64,000 nucleotides of DNA from Bacillota bacterium (GTDB lineage Bacteria > Bacillota > UBA4882 > UBA10575): the NCBI GenBank assembly GCA_012838955.1, contig DUOH01000049.1, positions 50,043 through 114,042 on the forward strand, in the 5' to 3' direction. Made by a program: the position numbers and the translations under genes. The notes beneath the pieces are model-generated. The model did no database searches. It saw nothing but the letters and a program-made list of their open reading frames with translations, and had not been told where the DNA came from. Of the stretch, positions 53,907-63,595 are shown in pieces (the first letter of the stretch is position 1; each line of letters begins with the position of its first letter).

Positions 53907-55469
53907 ATGAATCGGGAGTTAATTGAGGCTTTAGAATTAGTAGAAAGGGAAAAAGGCATTTCAAAAGAGATTTTGGTGGATGCCATCGAATCGGCTATTT
54001 CTTCCGCTTATAAAAAAGACCAGAAAGGTTTGCACAATATCCGGGTGCAACTTGATCTGGAGACCGGAGATTTTCATGTCTTCACTTATAAAATGGCTGT
54101 GTTGGAGGTGGAAGATGAAAACTCCGAAATTAACTTGGCTGAAGCCAAGGCCATCGATCCGCGTTATGAAGAAGGCGATATGGTTGAATTCGAAATCTTC
54201 CCAAAAGAGTTTGGGCGTATTGCCGCACAAACAGCAAAGCAAGTAGTGGTCCAGAGACTGAGAGAGGCCGAACGCACTCTGATCTATGATGAATTCTCCG
54301 CCAGGGTGGGAGATATCATCACCGGAGTTATCCGCCGCTTTGAACAGAAGACGGTCTTTGTCGATCTGGGAAGGGTAGAAGCGATTCTCCCCCCTAACGA
54401 GCAGATTCCGGGCGAAGAATATGAGCATGGAATGAGGATCAAAACTTATTTGGTTGATGTGAAAAAGACTTCAAAAGGACCGCAGATTATTCTCTCCCGC
54501 GCGAAAAACGGCTTGTTAAAAAGGTTGTTGGAGTTGGAGATTCCTGAGATCCAAGACGGGATTGTGGAGATAAAGTCAGTAGCCAGAGAACCGGGTGTCC
54601 GTTCCAAAGTAGCCGTTTACAGTCGCTTTGATAATGTTGACCCGGTCGGCGCTTGCGTGGGGGCAAAGGGTTCCCGAGTACAAATGATTGTGCGGGAATT
54701 GAAGGGAGAAAAAATAGATGTCATCCCCTGGCATGAAGATACGGAATTTTTCATCACCAGAGCAATGAGCCCGGCCCGGGTAACTACCGTACATTTGCTG
54801 CCCAGTAAAAAGATGGCGCTGGTTATTGTCCCCGACAATCAGCTGTCTTTAGCCATTGGTAAGGAAGGCCAGAACGCCCGGTTGGCCGCGCGCTTGACCG
54901 GATGGAAGATTGATATAAAGAGCGAGACTCAAGCGGAAGAGAGTAAAGAAGAGATCGAAGCCTTACTGGCCGAAGAAGAAGAGTACCTTTCCGAACTTGA
55001 AGTGCTTGAGGAAGAAGATTATACGTCCGCAGAGGATTCAGACGCAGAAGAAGCCGAGTATTATGACGAGCAAGACGAAGAGTATGAAGAAGAAGAGTAC
55101 GAAGATGAAGAGTATTTCGAGGAAACCGGAGAAGACGTTACCGAGCAGTTCGAGACAGAAGAGGAAAGCAAGAAGAAGACGAAGAAAAGGGCAAAACGAA
55201 GAGAACGGGCCAGGGATCTCTATGATGAGATGGAAGAAGGCCTTGATCTCTTCGAAGATATTGTCAGGGATGATGACGGAAAAAGCGCCAAGACTCCACA
55301 GGAAGAGACTGAGCTTGTTTTCGCGGAAGAAGACTCTTCCGGTTTCACCATTGGGCAACTGTTGGCCGATGAGCTGAAGGAGAAGTTTAATCTCGACCCT
55401 AAGAACAAGAGTGCTGTCAATAAAGAGAAGGCGCAGGCGCGCGACTCTAAGGAGAGAGGGAAGAACTGA
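53907..55469 (+). CDS. nusA: Transcription termination/antitermination factor NusA with long charged C-terminal tail
   Basis: 520 residues from ATG 53907 (AAGGAGG upstream). N-terminal domain (1-125), S1 domain (about 133-200) and two KH domains (about 205-340) are typical. Firmicutes NusA usually ends near residue 350-390; here about 170 more residues follow: a highly acidic stretch (345-420, mostly Glu/Asp/Tyr), a basic patch (KKKTKKRAKRRERAR, about 422-436) and a final mixed segment. No helix-hairpin-helix repeats, so it is not the E. coli-type extension. Confidence 0.95.
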   Translation: MNRELIEALELVEREKGISKEILVDAIESAISSAYKKDQKGLHNIRVQLDLETGDFHVFTYKMAVLEVEDENSEINLAEAKAIDPRYEEGDMVEFEIFPKEFGRIAAQTAKQVVVQRLREAERTLIYDEFSARVGDIITGVIRRFEQKTVFVDLGRVEAILPPNEQIPGEEYEHGMRIKTYLVDVKKTSKGPQIILSRAKNGLLKRLLELEIPEIQDGIVEIKSVAREPGVRSKVAVYSRFDNVDPVGACVGAKGSRVQMIVRELKGEKIDVIPWHEDTEFFITRAMSPARVTTVHLLPSKKMALVIVPDNQLSLAIGKEGQNARLAARLTGWKIDIKSETQAEESKEEIEALLAEEEEYLSELEVLEEEDYTSAEDSDAEEAEYYDEQDEEYEEEEYEDEEYFEETGEDVTEQFETEEESKKKTKKRAKRRERARDLYDEMEEGLDLFEDIVRDDDGKSAKTPQEETELVFAEEDSSGFTIGQLLADELKEKFNLDPKNKSAVNKEKAQARDSKERGKN

Positions 55470-55753
55470 TGCCAGCTCGTACCAGAAAAATTCCCCAGCG
55501 AACCTGTATCGGTTGTGGGGAAGTGAAGAATAAAAAGGAGTTAATCCGCATTGTTAGAACGCCTGAAGCTGAGGTATTGGTGGATTTGACCGGAAAGAAG
55601 TCGGGGCGGGGCGCCTATATTTGCCCCAATCCGGACTGTCTGGAGCAGGCTGTTAAAGGGAGTAAGCTTGCGTATAAGCTTAATTCGGAAATCTCGGCGG
55701 ATGATAAGAAACGCTTAAGTGAAGAGTTAAAAAAGGCGATCAGTAATGAATAG
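55469..55753 (+). CDS. rnpM: YlxR-like RNA-binding protein (RnpM family)
   Basis: 94 residues. Conserved RTCIGCGEVKNKKELIRIVR and SGRGAYICPNPDCLEQA. In B. subtilis the family member (RnpM, YlxR) binds RNase P RNA. Start ATG 55469 overlaps the nusA stop by one base. Confidence 0.9.
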   Translation: MPARTRKIPQRTCIGCGEVKNKKELIRIVRTPEAEVLVDLTGKKSGRGAYICPNPDCLEQAVKGSKLAYKLNSEISADDKKRLSEELKKAISNE

Positions 55754-56057
55754 TAGAATCCTTTCTTTACTGGGCCTCTCCCGCCGGGCGGGTAAAGTGG
55801 TATTGGGCTTTATGCCCACCCAGGCGGCGGTGGCCAAGAATAAAGTGGAGATGATTATTATTGCCCGGGATTTGTCAGCACATACCCGGGAAAAGGTGGA
55901 ACGCCTTTCTCTCAGAAAAAATGTTCCCCTTTTTGAGGTTCCGGATCGCCTGGAGTTATCCAAAGCCTTGGGCTGCCAAAATCTGGCTGTGATCGGAATA
56001 ACCTGTAAACAAATGGCCGAGGCGTTGAAGGAGTCTTTCTCATCCGCTGACAGGTAA
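55746..56057 (+). CDS. ylxQ: L7Ae-family ribosomal protein-like (YlxQ)
   Basis: 103 residues. L7Ae/L30e fold ([47 protein letters not shown]), a kink-turn RNA binder. Overlaps rnpM by 8 nt. Standard nusA-ylxR-ylxQ-infB order. Confidence 0.9.
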   Translation: MNSRILSLLGLSRRAGKVVLGFMPTQAAVAKNKVEMIIIARDLSAHTREKVERLSLRKNVPLFEVPDRLELSKALGCQNLAVIGITCKQMAEALKESFSSADR

Positions 56058-56074
56058 TAATCGGAGGTGGTTTC

Positions 56075-58540
56075 ATGACCAAAATGCGTGTGCATGAATT
56101 TAGTAAAGAATTAGGGATTAAAAGTAAGGATCTGATCCGGTTGCTCAATGAGATGAATGCCGGAGTCAAGAATCATATGAGCACCGTTGATGAGGAGATA
56201 GTGGCTCAAGTAAGGAGTTTCTTCAATACAGGCGGGGGTAAGCAGTCTAAACCAGTTGCTCCTCCAAAGGTTGAATCACCTTCAGCACAAAACACGTCAG
56301 CTCCTACAAAAGAACCAGCTAAGGCGAGAAGCGGGGCGGCGGATAAAAAGGCCCCCAAAGCCAAAGAGGTTGCAGAAAAGAGACAAACGACGCGTCCTGC
56401 TGAGAAGGATCGGGTAGCAAAGGAGACTCTAAAGAAAACAGAGGCCGTCAACGTTAGAAAGAGTGTGCCCGCCCAAAGAAGTTCTCAGCAGGCCAAACCA
56501 GTCCAACGTCGGGATGATAGTCGCCCCGCGCCCAGGTCGGCCCGTCCACAAGAGACAGCGGTCGGGAAAAGACCAACGCCGTCAGGAGAAAAAAGATCAA
56601 GGACGCCACAGGCCGGAAGACCGGAAGCCCGGACCGGCAGGCAAGGTCAAGGGCAAAAGCAAAGTCAAACCCAGGGCAAGCGAAAGGACAACGTTCAACC
56701 CAGTCGGGGGAGAGGGCGCGCTAGAGGCCAGAGTACCCGGGCAGGCAATGTAAGAAGGAGTGTAAAACCGGCCCAACCGACGACTAATGTTAAATCAGTA
56801 CAGATCCCTGCGGATATCACGGTGAAAGAGTTTGCCCAAGCCATTGAAGTGGCAGTGGGCGAGGTGATCAAGAAACTGATGGGTTTGGGCGTAATGGCCA
56901 CTATCAACCAGACCATCGATTTAGACACCGCAATTTTGCTGGGTGAAGAATTCAAGGTGGAAGTGACGGGTGCTCCCACTGCTGAAGAGGAACTGCGGGT
57001 GGAAGAGGTAGAGGATGATCCGGCTTCTTTGGTGACCAGATGGCCGGTGGTCTCTATTATGGGCCACGTTGACCACGGAAAGACCTCTCTCCTTGACGCG
57101 ATTAGGGAGACCAATGTGACCGCTACGGAAGCCGGTGGAATTACTCAGCATATCGGGGCATATCAAGTTAATGTTGATGGGAAGAAAATTACTTTTCTGG
57201 ATACCCCGGGTCATGAAGCCTTTACCGCGATGCGGGCCCGCGGCGCTCAGGCCACTGATATAGCTATTTTGGTGGTGGCGGCTGATGACGGAGTGATGCC
57301 CCAGACGGTGGAAGCGATCAACCACGCCAGAGCGGCTGATATTCCCATTATTGTCGCTATCAATAAGATGGATAAACCAACCGCCAATCCTGAACGGGTA
57401 AAGCAGGAATTGACCCAATATGAGCTCGTCCCAGAAGAATGGGGCGGAGATACGATCTGTGTTGAAGTCTCCGCCAAGAAAAGAGCCAATCTGGATCAAC
57501 TCTTGGAAATGATTCTGTTAGTGGCGGAGATTAAAGAGTTTAAGGCCAATCCCAATCGTCCGGCGATGGGCGTGATCATCGAATCAAAATTGGATAAAGG
57601 AAGAGGACCGGTGGCCACGGTCTTGGTGAAGAATGGCACCCTAAAGGTGGGAGATAACATTATCGCCGGTAAAGTATCAGGTAAAATCCGGGCTTTAGTA
57701 AACGACCTCGGGAAAAAGGTAAAGAAGGCCGGACCCTCCGCTCCAGTGGAGATCGTCGGTCTGGATGATCTGCCGGAGGCGGGTGACACCTTCTATGTAA
57801 CGGATGAAAAGACCGCTCGCGAATTGGCTACTAAGCGTCAACAGTTCAGCAAGGAACAGGAGTTTAAGAAACAACAAAAAGTCAGCTTGGATGATCTCTT
57901 TGATCGGATCAAAGAAGGAGAAATGAAAGAGTTAAATATCATCATCAAAGCTGATGTCAATGGATCAGTGGAAGCCATCCGCCAATCACTGGAACAGATT
58001 ACCTCAGACGAAGTAAAGATACAGGTGATCCACGGCGGCGCAGGCGCCATCAATGAAAATGATGTGCTCTTGGCTTCAGCCTCTAATGCGATTATTATCG
58101 GTTTTAACGTCCGCCCCGATCCGGCCGCTAAACGCACAGCCGAACGGGAGAAGGTGGATATCCGTTTGTACCGGGTGATCTATACCATCATCGATGATGT
58201 GAAAAACGCCATGGAAGGAATGCTGGCACCGGAGTTTCAAGAAGTGGTACTGGGCCGGGCGGAAGTGCGGGCGGTCTTCAAAGTGCCCAAGGTCGGCACA
58301 GTGGCAGGAAGTTATGTCACTGAAGGTAAGATTACCAGAAATTCAGAAGCCCGACTCCTCCGGGATAATGTAGTCATCTATGAAGGGAAGATTGAAAGCC
58401 TGAAACGGTTCAAAGATGATGTCAAGGAAGTAACCAGCGGCTTTGAATGCGGAATCGGTCTTGAACGCTATAATGACTTAAAAGAGGGCGACGTGATTGA
58501 GTCCTTCATCAATGAAGAGATTAAGAAGACCGGCGTCTGA
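56075..58540 (+). CDS. infB: Translation initiation factor IF-2
   Basis: 821 residues. N-terminal IF2-N helix bundle (1-50), a long basic Arg/Lys/Gln/Pro-rich linker (about 55-235), a second IF2-N (about 240-300), then the GTPase domain with GHVDHGKT at 330-337, DTPGHEAF and NKMDK, and domains II-IV. The linker composition ([15 protein letters not shown]) is typical of low-complexity IF2 linkers. Strong GGAGGTGG RBS. Confidence 0.98.
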   Translation: MTKMRVHEFSKELGIKSKDLIRLLNEMNAGVKNHMSTVDEEIVAQVRSFFNTGGGKQSKPVAPPKVESPSAQNTSAPTKEPAKARSGAADKKAPKAKEVAEKRQTTRPAEKDRVAKETLKKTEAVNVRKSVPAQRSSQQAKPVQRRDDSRPAPRSARPQETAVGKRPTPSGEKRSRTPQAGRPEARTGRQGQGQKQSQTQGKRKDNVQPSRGRGRARGQSTRAGNVRRSVKPAQPTTNVKSVQIPADITVKEFAQAIEVAVGEVIKKLMGLGVMATINQTIDLDTAILLGEEFKVEVTGAPTAEEELRVEEVEDDPASLVTRWPVVSIMGHVDHGKTSLLDAIRETNVTATEAGGITQHIGAYQVNVDGKKITFLDTPGHEAFTAMRARGAQATDIAILVVAADDGVMPQTVEAINHARAADIPIIVAINKMDKPTANPERVKQELTQYELVPEEWGGDTICVEVSAKKRANLDQLLEMILLVAEIKEFKANPNRPAMGVIIESKLDKGRGPVATVLVKNGTLKVGDNIIAGKVSGKIRALVNDLGKKVKKAGPSAPVEIVGLDDLPEAGDTFYVTDEKTARELATKRQQFSKEQEFKKQQKVSLDDLFDRIKEGEMKELNIIIKADVNGSVEAIRQSLEQITSDEVKIQVIHGGAGAINENDVLLASASNAIIIGFNVRPDPAAKRTAEREKVDIRLYRVIYTIIDDVKNAMEGMLAPEFQEVVLGRAEVRAVFKVPKVGTVAGSYVTEGKITRNSEARLLRDNVVIYEGKIESLKRFKDDVKEVTSGFECGIGLERYNDLKEGDVIESFINEEIKKTGV

Positions 58541-58558
58541 TCAGTTGGGGGGGTAAGT

Positions 58559-58915
58559 ATGTCTGAACACCGTGCGGAACGCTTAGGCGAGCTTATCAAG
58601 GAGGAACTTGGAGAATTACTCCAGAGGGAGTTGAAGGATCCCAGGATCGGATTTGCTTCCATTACCAAGGTTATTGTCTCCAGGGATATGAGTCATGCCA
58701 AGATCTACGTGAGCATTCTCGGAGATGAGGTCAAGCAGACGGAAACCATGAAAGGTTTGGAGAGCGCCAAAGGGTTTATCCGTTCCGAATTGGGGAAGAG
58801 GATTCGTCTGCGTTACACACCGGAACTTCACTTTATTGCGGATTCCTCATTGGAGGAGGGCGCCCGCATTCTGTCTTTGATCAACAAGGTTCAAGGTGAA
58901 GGAAAGGAGAATTAG
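58559..58915 (+). CDS. rbfA: Ribosome-binding factor A
   Basis: 118 residues. KH-fold 30S maturation factor; [24 protein letters not shown] and [18 protein letters not shown] (split: [26 protein letters not shown]) are family motifs. Followed by nrnA with one base between. Confidence 0.97.
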   Translation: MSEHRAERLGELIKEELGELLQRELKDPRIGFASITKVIVSRDMSHAKIYVSILGDEVKQTETMKGLESAKGFIRSELGKRIRLRYTPELHFIADSSLEEGARILSLINKVQGEGKEN

Positions 58916-58916
58916 T

Positions 58917-59939
58917 TTGAATTCTGGGGAGTATCATCAGATCATAGATTTTCTGAAAACCCATGATCGGTTCATTCTTGGCAGTCATATCAACCCCGAT
59001 GGTGACGCCATCGGCTCTTTGTTGGCCCTTGGTTTGTCTCTGCAGATGGCTGGAAAACAAGTGAAAATGCTGTTGCCTGAAGGGATCCCCGCCAGCTTTC
59101 ATTTTCTCGACGGTGTGGAGCTGATCTCTCCTACGCTTTCGTCCGGGATCAGTCAGGCCATGGTGGTTTGCGTGGATTGCGCGGAAAAGAGCCGATTGAA
59201 CGCTCCCCCGGAATTACTTCAGGATAAAGCCAGGTTTCCCCTGGTCGTTAATGTTGATCACCACATCTCCAATGACGGTTTCGGTGATCTCAATCTGGTG
59301 CGCCCGTACGCTTCCGCGACCGGTGAGATCGTCTACCGGTTGCTTACTGCCGGGGGTTTTCCTATGGATAAACGGGTGGCGACAGCCATTTATACGGCAA
59401 TCGCCACCGATACCGGATTCTTTCGTTATTCGAATACCTCAGGCGAGGCTTTATATATCGCCGCTCAATTAGTTCAAGAGTATCAAGTGGCCCCGGCTTA
59501 TATCTCCGAGCGTGTACATGAAGAGAAGAGCTATGAGTCGATTAAACTTTTGGGTGAAGTCCTATCCACCTTGCAATTGAGTAAAGACCGGAAAGTCTCT
59601 TGGATGAAGATCAACCAGGCCTTACTGGGCAAGTATCCGGTGGAGCTCGAGGAGACCAATGGCTTTGTTACTTATGCCAACTCCATCCAAGGAGTATTGG
59701 TTGGCCTGCTTTTTAAAGAGGTTAAACCGAATGAAGTCAAGATTAGCTGGCGTTCGAAAGAACCGGTGGACGTCAGTGTGCTGGCCGCACATTTCGGTGG
59801 CGGCGGACATGCCCGGGCGGCCGGATGCACCATTAGTGGAGCGTTGGAAGACATAATTGAACAGGTCTTGGCCTTTGTGGAAGAGTATATTCAGGAAAGT
59901 GTGAAGACAGACCGGAACCTGGCGGAGGCTGGCAGGTAG
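58917..59939 (+). CDS. nrnA: Oligoribonuclease NrnA (DHH/DHHA1 phosphoesterase)
   Basis: 340 residues from TTG 58917 (AGGAGA at 58905-58910, 6 nt spacing); GTG 58896 is inside rbfA. DHH motifs SHINPDGDAIGS, VDHHISNDGFGD, and DHHA1 GGGGHARAAGC. Degrades nanoRNA and dephosphorylates pAp. Standard place after rbfA. Confidence 0.95.
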   Translation: MNSGEYHQIIDFLKTHDRFILGSHINPDGDAIGSLLALGLSLQMAGKQVKMLLPEGIPASFHFLDGVELISPTLSSGISQAMVVCVDCAEKSRLNAPPELLQDKARFPLVVNVDHHISNDGFGDLNLVRPYASATGEIVYRLLTAGGFPMDKRVATAIYTAIATDTGFFRYSNTSGEALYIAAQLVQEYQVAPAYISERVHEEKSYESIKLLGEVLSTLQLSKDRKVSWMKINQALLGKYPVELEETNGFVTYANSIQGVLVGLLFKEVKPNEVKISWRSKEPVDVSVLAAHFGGGGHARAAGCTISGALEDIIEQVLAFVEEYIQESVKTDRNLAEAGR

Positions 59940-60033
59940 GAATGGGGAAATCAGTCTTCTACTGTTCCATCCTATCTTTCCGAGGCTTTTCTTTTCAAAA
60001 AGAGTAGATTTGAAGACAAGAGGATCATCAGAC

Positions 60034-60945
60034 ATGAGTTGTGACGGTTTTTTAATCATCAATAAACCACCGGGTTATACTTCCCACCAAGTGGTAGCGG
60101 AGTTACGAAGGGTTCTGGGGATAAAACGCATTGGTCACACAGGAACGCTTGATCCCATGGCCACCGGAACACTGGTCATAGCCATCGGTCTGGGCACAAA
60201 GCTCATCCCTTACTTACAGGAAGAAAAGAAGACCTACCGGGCGGAGCTGGTGTTGGGAATATCCACTGCTACTCAAGATCTAAGCGGCGAGGTAATTACG
60301 GCCCACCCGGAGATGAGGATCAGTCACGAAGAGTTGGAAGCGGCCTTACAAAGGTTTACCGGTCCTTTGGAACAGGTTCCCCCCATGTACTCCGCAGTGA
60401 AAGTCAACGGTCAACCCTTGTATAAGCTGGCGCGTGCCGGAAAGACGGTTCCCAGAAAACCCCGGCGGATCACAATTTATCATTTGGAAGCCACCGATCG
60501 GACTGTTGACTATTATCGATTTAAGGAAGGCCCGTTTCTACTGGTTGAGTGCTCAAAGGGGACTTATGTCCGGACTCTCTGCCATGATCTGGGAGAGTTT
60601 TTGGGATGTGGGGCTTGTATGGGTAGCCTGGTTCGGATCTCCTCCGGAGTTTTCTCTCTGGACCAGGCTCATTCCTTGGCGGAAGTGGCCACTGCCAAGC
60701 AGAACAACTCTCTCCGGGAGTTGTTGATATCCCCGGTTGAAGCTCTCCATCATCTGGAAACAGTTCAACTTAGACCAGGCGAAGTAGAGCGGATTCGGCA
60801 CGGGAACCATATTCCCTGCCGTAATTCCCGGTCCGAGTTGGCCAAGGTCGTGACGGAAGATGGCAGGCTGGCGGCTATCGTCAGACGGGTGTCTTTCTCT
60901 GACTACGCGTACTGGCAACCCGAACGGGTGCTGCTGAACCCTTGA
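60034..60945 (+). CDS. truB: tRNA pseudouridine(55) synthase TruB
   Basis: 303 residues from ATG 60034 (AAGAGGATC upstream). Catalytic Asp in GHTGTLDPMATG, YRAELVLGISTATQDLSGEV-type core (LGISTATQDLSG) and SKGTYVRTL; C-terminal PUA-like domain. Isomerises U55 of tRNA. A 250-bp spacer separates it from ribF. Confidence 0.96.
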   Translation: MSCDGFLIINKPPGYTSHQVVAELRRVLGIKRIGHTGTLDPMATGTLVIAIGLGTKLIPYLQEEKKTYRAELVLGISTATQDLSGEVITAHPEMRISHEELEAALQRFTGPLEQVPPMYSAVKVNGQPLYKLARAGKTVPRKPRRITIYHLEATDRTVDYYRFKEGPFLLVECSKGTYVRTLCHDLGEFLGCGACMGSLVRISSGVFSLDQAHSLAEVATAKQNNSLRELLISPVEALHHLETVQLRPGEVERIRHGNHIPCRNSRSELAKVVTEDGRLAAIVRRVSFSDYAYWQPERVLLNP

Positions 60946-61126
60946 CTTACTCCTGTTGGACTTGGCGTTTTGGCGCCTGATTATGATGACAACGGGAGCG
61001 CGGAAAAATTACCGTTCTGTAGTCTCGCCGCCTGGCGGAAATCTTCAAAAAGTCTGGAGCGACAGCTTGTTACTCTTTTTAGAAGAACGTTTATGGGAAG
61101 GCGTTCTAAGCATATTGAAGGACAGA
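60946..61126 (+). other. truB-ribF spacer, no credible gene
   Basis: Two overlapping open frames (60956-61195, 60970-61161) have no RBS or recognisable homology. The segment contains an AGAACG/CGTTCT dyad. Nothing else supported. Confidence 0.35.
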
Positions 61127-61156
61127 TCAAAGCCGTCGTATACCGGCTTTTTTGTA
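61127..61156 (+). terminator. Rho-independent terminator between truB and ribF
   Basis: AAAGCCG / CGGCTTTTTT stem-loop with a T-run, 40 nt upstream of ribF. It would reduce ribF readthrough. Confidence 0.75.
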
Positions 61157-61196
61157 GTTAAACGTATTACATGGGCTAAAAAGAAGGTGACATAAG

Positions 61197-62132
61197 GTGC
61201 GGGTCTGGTCATCTTTTATTGATCTAAAACTTGATTTGTCAGGTCAGCCACTAGTGGTGACCGTAGGAAACTTTGACGGAGTGCACCGCGGTCATCAGGT
61301 TTTATTGCATCGGACCAAAGCAGTGGCCCAAGCTGATAACGGCTTCAGTCTGGTGGTGACCTTTAAACTGCATACCTCGGCGCTGCTCCGGAAGGCGGCG
61401 CCGCTTTTACTGATGTCCGCTGAGGAGAAGTTGGAGTTCTTCTCTACCATGGGAATAGCCGGGTGCTTGCTTTTGGAATTCACTCCGGAACTGGCCGGTC
61501 TGGATCCGGAGGAGTTCCTTCTGCGCCTGACGGATCTGGGCGCCAAGACCATCATTGTTGGGCATGACTTTACTTTTGGCAAAGGAGCGGTGGGCAATAC
61601 CGATTATTTGTTGGACTTTGCGGGCAGACACGGAATTGACGCCGAGGTAGTTCCCCCGGTCACCGTGGACGGAGTGGTCGTCTCCAGCTCGCACATTAGA
61701 TCATTACTCCAGGCCGGACAGGTGACGAAAGCCCGGCAGATGCTGAACCGGCCTTTTGCCGTCTCCGCTCCGGTTATCCATGGCGAGCGCCGCGGGCGGA
61801 CCCTGGGGTTTCCCACTGCCAATCTGCGCCTGCCTGCAGAGCGACTCTTGCCTAAATACGGAGTTTATTTTGTGCGTTGTCATATCCGTGGCCAAGAGTA
61901 TTACGGCTTGGCCAATGTTGGAGTGAAACCGACCTTCGCTCCTGCGCAGTCCTTAATCGAAGTCTACCTCTTCGATACTACCGAGGACCTGTATGGCGCG
62001 AAAATGACCGTTGAATTCCTGGAGTTTCTCCGCGCTGAACGCCGCTTCTCCTCCCCTGCCGAGCTGGTCAAGCAGATGAAAAGGGATGAAGAGGAAGGAC
62101 GGAGATTGTTGGCTCTATATACGGCTGGCTGA
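61197..62132 (+). CDS. ribF: Bifunctional riboflavin kinase / FAD synthetase
   Basis: 311 residues, GTG start after AAGAAGGTG. FAD-synthetase domain with GNFDGVHRGHQVL and SSSHIRSLLQAG; flavokinase domain with TLGFPTANL and YGVYFV. Makes FMN and FAD. In many Firmicutes rpsO follows; here accessory genes follow instead. Confidence 0.96.
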   Translation: MRVWSSFIDLKLDLSGQPLVVTVGNFDGVHRGHQVLLHRTKAVAQADNGFSLVVTFKLHTSALLRKAAPLLLMSAEEKLEFFSTMGIAGCLLLEFTPELAGLDPEEFLLRLTDLGAKTIIVGHDFTFGKGAVGNTDYLLDFAGRHGIDAEVVPPVTVDGVVVSSSHIRSLLQAGQVTKARQMLNRPFAVSAPVIHGERRGRTLGFPTANLRLPAERLLPKYGVYFVRCHIRGQEYYGLANVGVKPTFAPAQSLIEVYLFDTTEDLYGAKMTVEFLEFLRAERRFSSPAELVKQMKRDEEEGRRLLALYTAG

Positions 62133-62164
62133 GGTAAAACAAGAGAATAATATTTGCTTAGGGA

Positions 62165-62188
62165 GAACGGTATCTGCCGTTTTTTTTG
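62165..62188 (+). terminator. Rho-independent terminator after ribF
   Basis: AACGG / CCGTT stem with TATCTG loop and eight T. Confidence 0.8.
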
Positions 62189-62276
62189 TGCCCTGCTAGT
62201 GGAGGGGGTCAGTCCTTACTATTGTTGATCGAGTTTATTAGATATTTAGCCCGAAGAAAGGCTGATCATAGAGTTA

Positions 62277-62307
62277 ACCGCTCGTTTCGGAGCGGCTTTT
62301 TTATTTA
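62277..62307 (+). terminator. Second rho-independent terminator
   Basis: CCGCTCG-TTT-CGGAGCGG stem followed by CTTTTTTATTT. It ends an otherwise gene-free segment (62190-62276), so a short untranslated transcript may end here. Confidence 0.75.
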
Positions 62308-62404
62308 ATACTGACCCCAGAATCAGCTAGATGAATAGTAAAAACAAGGTTTTCTTGTATAAAATTTCAAAAATATCTTACAAAAAGTGGAAATTTTATG
62401 ATAG

Positions 62405-62518
62405 TATAATGATCAAGTTGATGGCTGGAAGTAATTAGAAAGATTTCTAATGTGATAAATTATATCAAATAATATCCTGCCTCAAAGATAAATCAGCCAT
62501 CATACGGCTGGTTTTTTG
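62405..62518 (+). ncRNA. Possible attenuator RNA upstream of the lipoprotein gene
   Basis: TATAAT at 62405-62410 could be a -10. GATGGCTG (62420-62427) is perfectly complementary to CAGCCATC (62494-62501), and CAGCC is also the left arm of a terminator hairpin with GGCTG (62506-62510) and a T-run. The two pairings exclude each other, which is the logic of a transcription attenuator. The 66-nt segment between them is a candidate sensing region. No known riboswitch class recognised. Confidence 0.4.
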
Positions 62519-62635
62519 TTTGACTACAATCTTTCCCATCCGAACCGACAAAACGTAGAGGCATTGATATAACAGATTATCAGTTATTGGTATAAATGCT
62601 CGTTATACATCATAAATCTGGCGGAGGGTTTAGTT

Positions 62636-63502
62636 ATGATGAAAATTTACCACTTCATTCTCTTGGGTATCTGTATATTCTGTTTAATCTTCTTTTCTGC
62701 CTGTGGATCGAAGCACGTGCCCGATTCTTCTTTGGGCCCTTCAGTTTCCCATGATCCTGCAACGGTTATTCCCTCTACAGATCACCAGAACCCACTTGAT
62801 CCCACCATAGTCCAAGGACTTGAGGCCTCAATTCTGGAGCGGGCAGATGGAATAGAGATCAGATGGGATCAACACCCGGAAGCAGATAGTTATAGGATAT
62901 ATCGTAGTGACTCCAGAAGGGGAATGGGTACGAAGATCGCTGAGACATCCGACATTAAGTATGAGAATACCTCAGCTGGCAAGAACCAGCCACTGATGGA
63001 ATTCCCCTATTTTTACCGGGTGACCTGGATTAACGGTGATGGTATTGAATCAGGGCAGGATATTAACCCGGTGATGGGGGTGTTTAGTCCTCAGGTTGAA
63101 GATGGACTTGAACCCAACAATAAATTCGAAAATTCCACCAGGCTTCAGGCGGGACAAGAATATGAAGCTTTCATCTGCGCCTTGATAGACGCTGAAAATG
63201 AAATTGCAACTGATGAAGATTGGTATGTCTATGAACGTACCGACTGCACAGTAGATGAAAGCTTAATTGCAGAGATAAGTATACCTGATAACTCCCCTTT
63301 TATTAATCATCTGGAATTACGTTTCTATCATCAGGATGGCACAAGTGAAGGGAAAAAAGGGAATCTCGTCTCTACTCCTTTTAAAAGGTGTGAGTATCAT
63401 TTTCCTCCTAATGCATCAAGAGTTTATTTCAGAATTTCGCCTATAGGGGTAGTGGAGAGCATCGGAATCGGCTCATACAAAATTAGATTGCATATTAAAT
63501 AG
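62636..63502 (+). CDS. Lipoprotein with FnIII-like and pre-peptidase-C-terminal-like domains
   Basis: 288 residues. Signal peptide with lipobox FFSAC (lipidated Cys23). A fibronectin-III-like domain (about 60-145; GIEIRWDQHPEADSYRIYRS) and a second domain (about 150-288) starting DGLEPNNKFENSTRL, like pre-peptidase C-terminal domains. No catalytic motif visible. Probably a cell-surface binding or scaffold protein; the cohesin-like gene 93 bp downstream suggests a shared extracellular role. Confidence 0.8.
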   Translation: MMKIYHFILLGICIFCLIFFSACGSKHVPDSSLGPSVSHDPATVIPSTDHQNPLDPTIVQGLEASILERADGIEIRWDQHPEADSYRIYRSDSRRGMGTKIAETSDIKYENTSAGKNQPLMEFPYFYRVTWINGDGIESGQDINPVMGVFSPQVEDGLEPNNKFENSTRLQAGQEYEAFICALIDAENEIATDEDWYVYERTDCTVDESLIAEISIPDNSPFINHLELRFYHQDGTSEGKKGNLVSTPFKRCEYHFPPNASRVYFRISPIGVVESIGIGSYKIRLHIK

Positions 63503-63595
63503 GATAGATTTCGGGTTGAAAATTGCACACAACGGGCGGCGCTTATCTGATTAAGGCATGGCCTTAGAGGAGAGTTGAATAGAGGGGTGTTCGGT

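Noticed and set aside
55038..55358. Minus-strand open frame opposite the NusA tail
   Set aside because: It arises from the repetitive Glu/Asp codons of the nusA tail on the other strand.
60956..61195. Two overlapping frames in the truB-ribF spacer
   Set aside because: No RBS, no recognisable domain, and a terminator lies inside the frames.
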